Source: Dyadobacter sp. LHD-138
Lineage (GTDB): Bacteria; Bacteroidota; Bacteroidia; Cytophagales; Spirosomataceae
DNA: 64,000 nt
Direction of reading: 5' to 3'
Assembly (NCBI RefSeq): GCF_030929615.1
Contig: NZ_JAVFVU010000020.1
Span: 1-64,000, forward strand
The translations under genes were made by a program, and so were the position numbers. This document shows, piece by piece, positions 35,326 to 43,877 of this stretch. Position 1 is the first letter of the stretch. Each line of letters opens with the position of its first letter. Under the pieces are notes generated by a model. It was not told the DNA's origin. It saw only the letters and a program-made list of their open reading frames with translations, and did no database searches.

Positions 35326-36761
35326 ATGAAATCGCTTAAAAAAGGTAATCCCGATATTTGTTACGAAGGAGAAAAAGCCTTTAAATTTCGCTCATTTACA
35401 ACCATTTTCGCAGCAATAGCACTGGTAACCGTCTCGATTACCGGTTATAGTCAAAACGATCAGAATAATTACAACACGCAGCTGTCTTATCGTGACAACA
35501 GATCAGGTCCCGTGGCGCAGAGCATTGCGCCGACTGTGGCTCCGTACAGTGAAGAGATCAGAAATAACATCCTGATTGCGACGCAGTATCCTGATGTTTT
35601 GGAAAAACTGGCACGTATCCGGGAATATACCACCCAGGCTTTTCAGGGAACGATTCAGGGTTATCCTCAGAAAAAACAAAACTGGTTTTACGAAGTATCC
35701 CGCTATCCCGAGTTGATGCATGATCTGGCAACGCTGCCTCGTAAACAGTCAAAAGACCAGATTAACAGTCTTTTGAGCAACCCGTCGAAGGAATTGCAGG
35801 AAGCCGCCTGGAAGTTGTATAACAATCACCACGCAGACCTGACGACTGTTGATAATCTGAACCAGCAGGCGATTAATTCTTTTCAGGATCTGATCAGTCC
35901 GTTGAGCGGTGATGCGCAGGAAGCATTCAAATCATTGCAGGAAATGCCCGATGTTTTGTCCATTCTGAACGACCACAAAGATCTTACAGCACGGCTGGGT
36001 GAAGATTTTAAAAACGATCCGGATGGAACGCGTCAGAATCTTGCAGCGATGCACGATAAAATAGATGCGGAGAATAAAGAAGATCTGGCCAATTATAAAA
36101 ATAACCTTTCACAGGATCCCGAGGCTCAAAAGGAATATGATCAGGCGTCCCAGCAATATGCGGCGTCCGGTGGTTATAGCTATCCTGCGCCAACAGGTGA
36201 CAAAGTGATCAATTATTACAACAATCCGTATTCTTACTGGTTCGGATATCCTTACTGGTACGGCTCACCGATGTGGTATCCGGGCGCATTTGGTTTCAGT
36301 GGCGGACTGTATTACGGAGCCGGTTTGTATGGATATGGTTTCCCGACCTGGGGATTTTCAACCTGGTTTTTGGCGGCGCTTACCGGTATTATCCTCATTT
36401 GTACCGTACTTACAGCAATTATTACCGCAATCAGTACATCAGCAGAGGCCGGTATATTTCTCCCCGCAATGGATTTATCGGGGCAGCCGGAAGACATTAC
36501 AATCCAGAAATGAGTGCACGCTCAAACTGGTTGTCATCACCACGTAGTTATAGCCGTCCCGGCGGTGTGCAGTCCCAGGGTTTCCGTTCTGCACCGAACC
36601 AGGGGGTTTATAATCGGAGTTATAACAATAACGGAAGAAGCTACAACAGTGGAAGTTTCAGAAGCGCACCCTCTTACGGCGGTGGATATAATCGCGGTGG
36701 ATATAGCGGCGGCGGTTTCAGAAGTGGCGGCGGTGGAGGTTCCCGTGGAGGACGTCGGTAA
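35326..36761 (+). pseudogene. Exported Gly/Arg-rich surface protein, frameshifted at a T5 run
   Basis: The first part (35326 to about 36370) encodes a signal-bearing protein with helical repeats (about residues 60-285) and a Tyr/Gly-rich stretch ending GFPTWGFSTWF. At the five-T run 36367-36371 the frame changes: the original frame turns hydrophobic and stops at 36513. The -1 frame continues naturally as GGAYRYYPHLYRTYSNYYRN into an RGG-like Ser/Arg/Gly tail ending at 36761. One extra T would give a single protein of about 478 residues. A mutation, a homopolymer read error, or slippage at the T run could explain it. I do not recognise the family. Confidence 0.72.
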
Positions 36762-36783
36762 TGAACGTACGATTTTCACAAAA

Positions 36784-36821
36784 GCAAAAAGCGGTATTCA
36801 TATCAGAATGCCGCTTTTTGC
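36784..36821. terminator. Bidirectional terminator
   Basis: GCAAAAAGCGGTATTC pairs with 36806-36821 with one G-T pair. It lies between convergent genes, and the A/T runs are inside the stem ends, so it can work for both. Confidence 0.82.
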
Positions 36822-36838
36822 CTTTCTGAAATACCATC

Positions 36839-37531
36839 TTATTTCTTGCCAGCCCTCCATTTTTTTATATCCTTGTAAATCGTTCCCGGATATAAAGTGA
36901 GCCCATAACTATAATAGACCCCACCGAACCCCTGACGAAGATTTCCCTTGGAAAGCGCATTTCGATAGCCCACCTGTAGGTTCAAACCGGCCCAGGGCGT
37001 GAGACGGTGTTCGGCGTATATTCCAAGCTGAAATGGCTGAAAATATCGTTCTCTTCTTCTCATGATCAGATCTTCAAAGAAATCCTTATAATGAGAAGAT
37101 TCTTTCCCCAAACCAATTTCAACGGGGGCGGAAAGAATCCATTTGGGCGTTTTTAAAATCGGATACCAGTAAGCCAGGCTGACAAACTGAACGTCGGTTT
37201 GTTTGATGCTGGATAAATGAATCGTCGGAGAAAACATTTTCCGAAACCGGATCACACTATGCGAGCTATTGTAGCCCAGCCAGTAATAACCCAGCGTGAG
37301 GCGATGTAGTTTTTTGCCGAAACTCACGCCGGCTCTTACGCCCCAAATGTTGATGTGTTTATGGTCAATAAAGGTATTCCGGGAGTCAAGGTTAAATAAG
37401 AAGGCCGCTTTTTTGGTAGAAGACGAATCTTTCTGCGCATGTAGCGTGCAGGAAAACAGGACAAAAATAATGCACAAGCCAACGGATTTAAAACCGTTAC
37501 AGCATACAATATTGCGCACTGCTATTTTCAT
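36839..37531 (-). CDS. Outer-membrane beta-barrel-like protein, unknown function
   Basis: The 230-residue protein has a signal peptide (SVGLCIIFVLFSCTLHAQ, cleavage near residue 33) and then alternating beta strands with aromatic ends, for example GVRAGVSFGKKLHRLTLGYYWLGY and FQLGIYAEHRLTPWAGLNLQVGYRNAL, as in small outer-membrane barrels. No named family is recognised. It is read toward the frameshifted surface-protein gene and away from the repeat element upstream. Confidence 0.72.
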   Translation of the reverse strand: MKIAVRNIVCCNGFKSVGLCIIFVLFSCTLHAQKDSSSTKKAAFLFNLDSRNTFIDHKHINIWGVRAGVSFGKKLHRLTLGYYWLGYNSSHSVIRFRKMFSPTIHLSSIKQTDVQFVSLAYWYPILKTPKWILSAPVEIGLGKESSHYKDFFEDLIMRRRERYFQPFQLGIYAEHRLTPWAGLNLQVGYRNALSKGNLRQGFGGVYYSYGLTLYPGTIYKDIKKWRAGKK

Positions 37532-37614
37532 ATTGGGATACTTCCTGGACCTGTTGCTTTAAAAGTTTTTTTTCTTCTTTCTCTACTGCTGTAAATGTAT
37601 TCATAAATTATCAC

Positions 37615-38016
37615 GAAGTTGTTTAAACTTATTTGGGCTAACTCAATATACGTAACACGAATTGTATTGTAAGGCAGTTTTACCATCGGCAATCGGCTAG
37701 AATTTCATCCCTTGCCTTCATAAGATAGCCGAGGTGGCCCCACCGAAAACCGATAGGGTTGCAAAGAAATCCATCAGCCGCAAAATCCCGGAGGGATGGA
37801 ATTATTGTAGAAAGTAAATGTCAGGCCGTTCCAACAAACCCCGTCAGGGTGGCTGATTCGTTGTGAGTAGCCACGGAATGAGAATTTTTGGCGGCGTTGT
37901 AAATTCGATTTTTGAAATGGTTATGTCACCCCTTCAGGGTTATGGCCTGAAGGTTCGCTCGCATTTTCTACAATAATATCATCCCTTCGGGATTATCTAT
38001 AAGTTTAAACAACTTC
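37615..38016. mobile_element. MITE-like element with perfect 17-bp terminal inverted repeats
   Basis: GAAGTTGTTTAAACTTA at 37615-37631 is exactly complementary to 38000-38016. CAC flanks both ends, a possible 3-bp target duplication. Inside lies a second inverted repeat, 37785-37815 against 37963-37993 (27 of 31 positions match, core ATTATTGTAGAAA), plus GGG/CCC-rich short palindromes and a heptad-type repeat at 37654-37717. No transposase is encoded, so any movement would need one in trans. It fills the gap between the barrel gene and response regulator 2. Confidence 0.65.
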
Positions 38017-38065
38017 CACATAAAATTTAATTGTTATCCCCTGATTTATTCATAAAACGGTAACT

Positions 38066-38083
38066 TTTCCAGATTCTTTCCAG
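38066..38083 (+). promoter_or_regulatory. Direct repeat TTTCCAG, 11-base period, before response regulator 2
   Basis: TTTCCAG occurs at 38066-38072 and 38077-38083, followed by TTTTG, 25 bases before the ATG. A close match (TTACCAG..TTTCCGG, then TTTTG) precedes the outer-membrane gene at 40067-40083. The pair suggests binding by the regulator encoded downstream. Confidence 0.5.
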
Positions 38084-38107
38084 TTTTGTTTTTGATCTTT
38101 ACGGATT

Positions 38108-38785
38108 ATGAAAATACTGATCATTGAAGACGAAACGGAGCTGATGGAAGTGATTCGCCAGTCGCTGGAAAAGGAGAATTTTCTCGTAGAAAGTGCTTCT
38201 GACTATCATAACGCACTGGACAAAGTTATTTCCTTTGACTACGACTGCATTTTGCTGGATATCATGCTTCCCGGAGGAAGCGGACTGGATATTTTGCAGG
38301 AGCTTAAAAACCTGGATAAGTCAGATAATGTCATTATCATCTCGGCCAAGGATTCTCTCGAAGACAAACTGACGGGGCTTGACCTTGGTGCAGACGATTA
38401 TCTGACCAAACCATTTCATATCGCCGAACTGAATGCCAGAATTAAATCCGTTTTGCGGAGAAAGTCTTTTGGTGGGAAAAATACGGTCGAACTCGCGAAC
38501 GTAAAACTCGATCTCGATGACCGGACTTTGCTTATTGATAATAAACCGTTGCTACTCAATCGTAAAGAATTCGATATTCTGACCTATATGGTCGTTAATA
38601 AAAACCGTCTTGTGAATAAAACATCTTTGGCTGAGCGCGTTTGGGGCGATCACATGGATGAAGCGGATGACTATGAGTTTATTTATTCCCAGATTAAAAA
38701 CCTGCGTAAGAAATTGAAGGATAACGGTGCGGGTGTGGAAATTCAGGCCGTGTACGGGCTCGGTTATAAACTGTTGATACTATGA
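38108..38785 (+). CDS. OmpR-family response regulator
   Basis: A 225-residue regulator with a receiver domain (acidic pair Glu7/Asp8, phosphorylation site Asp51 in CILLDIMLPGGSG, and the KPF lysine) and a C-terminal winged-helix DNA-binding domain (FDILTYMVVNKNRLVNK, IKNLRKKLKD, VYGLGYKLLIL). It is closely similar to the interrupted regulator at 29020-29697 and equal in length, so the two systems are paralogues. Its gene overlaps the kinase ATG by four bases. It may control itself and the outer-membrane/PepSY pair through the shared direct repeats. Confidence 0.95.
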   Translation: MKILIIEDETELMEVIRQSLEKENFLVESASDYHNALDKVISFDYDCILLDIMLPGGSGLDILQELKNLDKSDNVIIISAKDSLEDKLTGLDLGADDYLTKPFHIAELNARIKSVLRRKSFGGKNTVELANVKLDLDDRTLLIDNKPLLLNRKEFDILTYMVVNKNRLVNKTSLAERVWGDHMDEADDYEFIYSQIKNLRKKLKDNGAGVEIQAVYGLGYKLLIL

Positions 38786-40062
38786 AACTTCTGAATCATA
38801 CGTTAAAGTATCTTTCAATTACTTTATTTGTAATCATCAGCATCTGGGCGGCGATTTTTTACATCAATATGCTGGATGAAGTATATGACAGTTTGGATGA
38901 CGGACTGGATAATTACAAACTGCTGATCATCAACAAAGCCGAAGAAGATTCCACGATTCTGACCAAAACCGAGTTTGCTGAGAGTAATTATGAGATCCGT
39001 GAAATCCCTGAAACCATCGCTTTGCAGCGTAAGGATACGCATGTGGACACGTTGATGTATATGGAGAATGAAGAAGATTACGAACCGGTTCGGATGCTCA
39101 CATCCGCTTTCAGGATGAATAACCGCTATTATGAGCTGAAAGTGATTTCGTCGATGGTGGAAGAGGACGACCTGATCGAGGATTTGCTGTATTCTTTGAT
39201 CTGGCTTTATCTGGCGATGATTGCCAGTATTCTGCTCGTCAATAATTTCCTGCTGCGAAAAACCTGGAAGCCATTTTATGTTTTGCTGGAACAGCTCCGG
39301 GGTTTCAAGCTCGGGAAAGATCCGATGATAAAGCCTGCGGAAACACAGGTAAAGGAATTCAAGGAATTGAACGAGGCAGTCAGTCTGCTGATTAACCGCT
39401 CGCTGGAAACCTACCACGGACAGAAGCAGTTTATTGAAAACGCCTCACACGAGCTGCAAACACCCTTGGCGATCAGTATCAACAAGCTGGAATTGCTGAG
39501 TGAAAAGGAAGATATGGACGAGGCCAATCTGATGGCGATCGGGCAGGTGATCCAGACACTGGCAAGGCTGACGCGGCTGAACAAGTCTTTATTACTATTA
39601 TCGAAAATCGAAAACAAGCAATTTCAGGAAAATGAAAGGGTTGATATCAATGCGGTTTTTAAAAACCTGATTGAGGAATTTACCGATTTTGCGGATTATA
39701 AAAATGTAACCATTTCGTATCAGGAGCACGGGCAGCTGTATGCAGACATGAACAAAAACCTGGCGGAGATATTCGTTACCAATTTTTTAAAGAATGCGAT
39801 TGTCCATAATGTTTCCGGCGGATCGGTACAGATAACGGTAAACCCGACATCTTTCACAATAACGAATTCGGGAAGTGATGCACCGCTGGACAAGGACAAG
39901 GTTTTTCAACGTTTTCAGAAGAAATCAAACGAAAAAAATACGACTGGTCTGGGACTTGCGATTGTGAAGGCGATCGCAGATTTGTATGGATTGCCGGTTG
40001 CATATTCTTACCAAAACAGACATCAAATGACGGTTTCTTTTAACCAAGGGAGCATCGGGTAA
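38782..40062 (+). CDS. Sensor histidine kinase, partner of response regulator 2
   Basis: A 426-residue kinase with two transmembrane helices (about 10-30 and 135-155), a periplasmic part rich in acidic residues (YEIREIPETI, YMENEEDYEPV), the phosphoacceptor His223 in ENASHELQTPLAIS, the N box TNFLKNAIVHNV, and the ATP-lid G box NTTGLGLAIVK. The acidic periplasmic segment could bind cations, as in PhoQ-type sensors, which is a guess. The ATG overlaps the regulator stop. The paralogous kinase at 29694-30947 has the same layout. Confidence 0.94.
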   Translation: MKLLNHTLKYLSITLFVIISIWAAIFYINMLDEVYDSLDDGLDNYKLLIINKAEEDSTILTKTEFAESNYEIREIPETIALQRKDTHVDTLMYMENEEDYEPVRMLTSAFRMNNRYYELKVISSMVEEDDLIEDLLYSLIWLYLAMIASILLVNNFLLRKTWKPFYVLLEQLRGFKLGKDPMIKPAETQVKEFKELNEAVSLLINRSLETYHGQKQFIENASHELQTPLAISINKLELLSEKEDMDEANLMAIGQVIQTLARLTRLNKSLLLLSKIENKQFQENERVDINAVFKNLIEEFTDFADYKNVTISYQEHGQLYADMNKNLAEIFVTNFLKNAIVHNVSGGSVQITVNPTSFTITNSGSDAPLDKDKVFQRFQKKSNEKNTTGLGLAIVKAIADLYGLPVAYSYQNRHQMTVSFNQGSIG

Positions 40063-40066
40063 CAGA

Positions 40067-40083
40067 TTACCAGTTCTTTCCGG
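40067..40083 (+). promoter_or_regulatory. TTACCAG/TTTCCGG direct repeat before the outer-membrane gene
   Basis: This pair, 10 bases apart and followed by TTTTG, closely resembles the repeat before response regulator 2. It lies 39 bases before the start of the outer-membrane protein gene. Confidence 0.45.
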
Positions 40084-40121
40084 TTTTGACTTTTAACATT
40101 GTGGTATCAAACGTTAAAAGT

Positions 40122-41045
40122 ATGAAACACATCATCAGAACACTCGTATTGGCAATGGCCTGTTCAGTAGCTTTCGGGCAAACGGATTCTCTGCCCAAGC
40201 CGCCGGTCAAGATTCACCACGCAGAACCTTTGTTCATTGATCTTATTCGCGATCTGGGCGCACGCAGAGGCGAGAAAGAGCTAAACGTTGGCTGGGGCAT
40301 GGAAAGCCGGAATGGTTACGTTGCGAATACCGGTTTTTTCGAGTATGAGTTTTCGCCGGTTAACAGGCTGGGGCTTGAAGTGGAAGTGCCTTTTACGTTT
40401 TACAAACCGGTATTTGAACACAAGGAAGGGGAGGATGCACCGAGAAATCGCATGGAAGGCGTGAAACTGGCGTCACAATATACTTTTCTTGTTGCTCCCA
40501 AATGTAATATGTCCATGGCCGTTGGCTATATCCATGAATTCAGGGCACATTCTTTTCATTCCCTAAGTCATGGCTCGGTTCCGTTGAAGGGACATAATAT
40601 GAGCCCGTTTTTTGTGGTGGCAAAAAGGTGGGGAAAACGAATCCATTCGATGATTTACACGGGACCGGAATGGGAGTTTACAGCCGGTGAAAAGAAACCC
40701 GAAAAATACTATCAGTTGAATGCCAGCATGCATTACCAGTTGAAAAATGGAGGGAATTTGTTAGGCGTGGAATTGAATCAGGAATATTTTGGGTGGAAAG
40801 CGGAGACTGTCGTGCGACCGCAAATTAAATTGGTTTTGACCCCAAATCTTGCGTTAGGATTAGTGACGGGGATTCCCTTAAATTTGAAGGATCATGGCAT
40901 CAGTTTTTTAGCGCGGGTGATATTTGAGCCGCCAAAACGTAGCAAGTTGTATTTTGTTAAACCTAAATTGAAATCATATGAAAAAGTTAATTTTTGTACT
41001 ATGCGGCATGCTTTACGCTGCTGTGAGTTATGGTCAGGATATTAA
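40122..41045 (+). CDS. Exported protein, probable outer-membrane barrel
   Basis: The 307-residue protein has a signal peptide (TLVLAMACSVAFGQ) and then barrel-like strands: FEYEFSPVNRLGLEVEVPFTF, QYTFLVAPKCNMSMAVGYIHEF and LALGLVTGIPLN. It belongs with the two-component system just upstream by position and shared direct repeats. Its last 22 codons overlap the next gene by 68 bases, and the final residues (CTMRHALRCCELWSGY) look unlike a natural barrel end. The true stop may have been lost by a small indel near the end. Function unknown; ion or stress sensing via the regulon is an inference. Confidence 0.75.
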   Translation: MKHIIRTLVLAMACSVAFGQTDSLPKPPVKIHHAEPLFIDLIRDLGARRGEKELNVGWGMESRNGYVANTGFFEYEFSPVNRLGLEVEVPFTFYKPVFEHKEGEDAPRNRMEGVKLASQYTFLVAPKCNMSMAVGYIHEFRAHSFHSLSHGSVPLKGHNMSPFFVVAKRWGKRIHSMIYTGPEWEFTAGEKKPEKYYQLNASMHYQLKNGGNLLGVELNQEYFGWKAETVVRPQIKLVLTPNLALGLVTGIPLNLKDHGISFLARVIFEPPKRSKLYFVKPKLKSYEKVNFCTMRHALRCCELWSGY

Positions 41046-41418
41046 GGAAACAGAGGTTCCTTCGGTTGTTTTAAATACCTTCAAACAACAATATGCCAAG
41101 GCGACTGCTGTGGAGTGGAAATTGAAAGCCGGTATGTATAAAGTGGAATTTGCGATCGGGAAGGACGACCACGAACTGTGGCTTGAAAAAACAGGGAAGG
41201 TGGTGAAGCATAAGGAAGAAATTAAGGCTGAACAATTGCCAAAGGAAGTGGTAGCCGCGATTAGCAGGGATTACAAAGGGTACAAAATCCATGATCCTAA
41301 GAAAACCGATAACGCTGGAGTGGTTACGTATAAGGTTGAATTAAAGACGGCAACTTCGGAAATGGACGTAACTTTTGATAAAACAGGCAAGGTGATCAGT
41401 AAAAAAGCCGAAAACTGA
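40978..41418 (+). CDS. Exported PepSY-like (BLIP-type) protein
   Basis: A 146-residue secreted protein with a signal peptide (LIFVLCGMLYAAVSYGQ) and two similar halves of the PepSY-like fold (for example AVEWKLKAGMYKVEFAIGKDDHELWLEKTGKV and TYKVELKTATSEMDVTFDKTGKV). The family resembles the beta-lactamase-inhibitor fold and is frequent next to two-component systems in Bacteroidota. It overlaps the end of the preceding barrel gene and likely shares its transcript. Binding partner unknown. Confidence 0.82.
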   Translation: MKKLIFVLCGMLYAAVSYGQDIKETEVPSVVLNTFKQQYAKATAVEWKLKAGMYKVEFAIGKDDHELWLEKTGKVVKHKEEIKAEQLPKEVVAAISRDYKGYKIHDPKKTDNAGVVTYKVELKTATSEMDVTFDKTGKVISKKAEN

Positions 41419-41600
41419 TGGTGGAAAATACGGTGATTTTGGGGCATAAAACCGAAGTAGAAAAATTTTTTCTTGAAAAGTCCGTTCTCTATGCATACAT
41501 TCAAAATGTATTCGAAATTCACCCATATCTTGGTACAGGTTTTGTAGTGAAATCGTGTGGCCAGCTGATGTAGTTATGTGTCAATTATTATTTCCAGGGT

Positions 41601-42245
41601 ATGAAGTATACTGAAATTCTCGAGGTGGTTCAGCAGTATATTGAGCAGTTTTACAAAGCCAAAGAAGATTCGACGCTGACCTTCCATAATTTTGCGCATA
41701 CGCATGATGTGGTAACCCATGCGACGAAAATGGCGAAGCATTACGGTTTGGATGAAAAGGAAACTTTTATTGTCACAACGGCTGCGTGGTTTCATGATAC
41801 GGGTTATTATACTGGCGGCGCAGACGGGCACGAGCAGAGAGGCGCAGAAATGGCTGGCGGGTTTTTAACAAATCTGGGGGTAGAGGAAGCGTTGAATCAG
41901 GAGGTTCAAATGTGCATCATGGCTACGGTCATGCCTCAGAAACCTGAAAATCTCTTGCAGCAGATCATGTGTGATGCAGATTTATACCACTTCGGAACCG
42001 AGGAGTTTTCTGAACGGAATATGCTGATGCAGGAAGAAGTGGAAAGGAAGACGGGTTGTAAAATTGACACCAGTAACTGGCGAAAAGCGACAATCTGTTT
42101 GCTGGAATCACATTTTTTTAAAACCGGCTATGGCCGGGAATTGCTGGAATATGGTAAAAAGAAAAACCTGGAACGGTTGAAACGTAAGGAATCAAGAGGA
42201 ATGATCAGAAAGTCGCACATTTCAAACACTTGTCTGGGCGACTAG
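41601..42245 (+). CDS. HD-domain phosphohydrolase
   Basis: A 214-residue protein with the metal-binding HD pattern: His in FHNFAHTHDV (about residue 29-38), the His-Asp pair in AAWFHDTGYY, and Asp in MCDADLYHFG. Such enzymes hydrolyse phosphate esters, often of nucleotides. No cyclic-nucleotide or relA partner domain is fused. The C-terminal tail is basic (KKKNLERLKRKESRG). It sits alone between the PepSY-like gene and the pentose-phosphate operon, so a substrate cannot be assigned. Confidence 0.85.
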   Translation: MKYTEILEVVQQYIEQFYKAKEDSTLTFHNFAHTHDVVTHATKMAKHYGLDEKETFIVTTAAWFHDTGYYTGGADGHEQRGAEMAGGFLTNLGVEEALNQEVQMCIMATVMPQKPENLLQQIMCDADLYHFGTEEFSERNMLMQEEVERKTGCKIDTSNWRKATICLLESHFFKTGYGRELLEYGKKKNLERLKRKESRGMIRKSHISNTCLGD

Positions 42246-42275
42246 AATCCGGGTGTTTTAAAGATTTAGCATAAA

Positions 42276-42308
42276 AAAGGGGAGAGGTCGCAGCGACTTC
42301 TCCCCTTT
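42276..42308. terminator. Bidirectional terminator
   Basis: AAAGGGGAGAGGTCG pairs with 42294-42308 with one G-T pair around a three-base loop. It lies between the convergent HD and zwf genes and is flanked by A and T runs. Confidence 0.88.
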
Positions 42309-42327
42309 GATTTTGTATGATAAAAGG

Positions 42328-43839
42328 TTATTTCTTGCTTTTGATCGGTAGGGTAAACCAGTGAAAACCATCCCTTGCTATCAAGGCTTCTGCAATTTCC
42401 GGTCCCCATGAATCAGCCGAGTAATTCGGGAAGTTCAGACTTTTTCTTCCTTGCCATGCGTTCAGGATCGGCATGATCAACTCCCAGGCCGTTTCAACCT
42501 GGTCGCCGCGCATGAACAGGGTCTGGTCGCCAAGCATCGTATCCAGCAGCAGTGTTTCGTATGCTTCCGGTGCTTCGGTTGTGTAAGTTCCTTTGTAATC
42601 GAATACCATATCCACTGCATTCAGGTACATATCAAGTCCCGGACGTTTGGCCTGAACTTGCAGACGTATGCTCATTTCTGGTTGTATGCTGATAATGAGC
42701 CTGTTTTGTTGCCAGCTTTCATTAGCCTCAGTTGGGAATACCAGGTGTGGGACGTCCTTAAACTGAATGGTAATCACCGAAGCCGACTGATGCAGACGCT
42801 TTCCGGTACGTACGTAGAACGGAACGCCCTGCCAGCGCCAGTTATCAACGAAAAACTTAATAGCCGCGAAAGTCTCGGTGTTGGATTCCTGATCCACTTT
42901 CGGTTCTTCCCGATAGCCTGGAACTTCCTTGCCCTTCATCCAGCCGCTGCCATACTGTCCGCGAACGGCCGATAAACGGACGTCTTCTGGCGTAAACTTC
43001 CGCATGGCTTTCAATACGTCCACTTTCCGGTTACGAATTTCGTCGGCATCAAAGCTCACCGGCGACTCCATCGCTACAAGACAAAGCAGCTGCAAAAGGT
43101 GATTCTGTATCATATCGCGCATGGCTCCCGAGCCGTCGTAATAATCACCGCGTTCTTCAACGCCCAATTGCTCGGTTACTGAAATTTGTACGTGTTCAAT
43201 ATAATTCCGGTTCCAGATCGGTTCGAGAATCGCGTTTGCAAAACGGAACGCCATGATATTCTGAACCGTTTGTTTTCCCAGATAATGGTCAATACGGTAA
43301 ATCTGTTTTTCGTCAAAAATGCGGGAAAGCAGCTTATTCAGCGCAACGGCCGAATCCAGGTCGTGACCGAATGGTTTTTCAATGACAATTCTGGTTTTCT
43401 CAGGATCCTGAAGGTTGCTTTTTGAAATATTTTCGGCAATAATCGGGAAGAAGTTGGGCGATACGGCCAGATAATAAATGACGTTGGCTTTGGTTCCCCA
43501 TTCTGCATTGTGGTTATCGATACGAACACCAAATTCTTTGTACGTTTCGGCATTCTTGATATCAGAAACCTGATAATAAAGATGTTTCGAAAACGCTGCC
43601 CATTTATCTTCCTTTGCTTTACCGCTTCGTGAAAATGAATTGATGCCTTCCAGGATTTTTACCTTGAAATCATCGTCAGACAAAGGTGTACGGCCCGTTC
43701 CGATGATTGAGAAATTGTCGGGAAGCCAGCCTTCCAGGTAAAGGTTATACAAAGCCGGAGCCAGTTTTCTGGAATTCAGGTCACCGGTACCGCCGAAAAT
43801 AATGAATATCGTTGGCTGTGATTTTAATGTTGAATACAT
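42328..43839 (-). CDS. zwf: Glucose-6-phosphate 1-dehydrogenase
   Basis: A 503-residue enzyme that oxidises glucose 6-phosphate to 6-phosphogluconolactone with NAD(P)+, the first step of the oxidative pentose phosphate pathway. The nucleotide-binding fingerprint is [19 protein letters not shown] near residue 15. The substrate-binding, active-site signature RIDHYLGKQ (about residues 180-188, with the catalytic His-Asp environment) is intact, followed by the [20 protein letters not shown] segment. It is the last gene of the minus-strand pathway operon, 38 bases after gnd, and ends at a strong terminator. Confidence 0.97.
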   Translation of the reverse strand: MYSTLKSQPTIFIIFGGTGDLNSRKLAPALYNLYLEGWLPDNFSIIGTGRTPLSDDDFKVKILEGINSFSRSGKAKEDKWAAFSKHLYYQVSDIKNAETYKEFGVRIDNHNAEWGTKANVIYYLAVSPNFFPIIAENISKSNLQDPEKTRIVIEKPFGHDLDSAVALNKLLSRIFDEKQIYRIDHYLGKQTVQNIMAFRFANAILEPIWNRNYIEHVQISVTEQLGVEERGDYYDGSGAMRDMIQNHLLQLLCLVAMESPVSFDADEIRNRKVDVLKAMRKFTPEDVRLSAVRGQYGSGWMKGKEVPGYREEPKVDQESNTETFAAIKFFVDNWRWQGVPFYVRTGKRLHQSASVITIQFKDVPHLVFPTEANESWQQNRLIISIQPEMSIRLQVQAKRPGLDMYLNAVDMVFDYKGTYTTEAPEAYETLLLDTMLGDQTLFMRGDQVETAWELIMPILNAWQGRKSLNFPNYSADSWGPEIAEALIARDGFHWFTLPIKSKK

Positions 43840-43877
43840 GATGTCGTTGTTTTACAGACTGTTTTTTATATTTCCGG

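Noticed and set aside
36367-36371. Programmed -1 frameshift signal
   Set aside because: The run is only five Ts without a clear X-XXY-YYZ heptamer or a downstream stem I can support, so mutation or read error is more likely.
36514-36900. 128-codon frame overlapping the Gly/Arg-rich tail
   Set aside because: It is an alternate reading of the repetitive tail-coding sequence; the -1 frame explains the region better.
37785-37993. CRISPR-like spacing of GGG/CCC palindromes
   Set aside because: There are too few units, unequal spacing and no cas genes; they are parts of an inverted-repeat element.
38824-39417. 197-codon minus-strand frame opposite histidine kinase 2
   Set aside because: The opposite strand encodes an unmistakable kinase, and this frame lacks any domain pattern.
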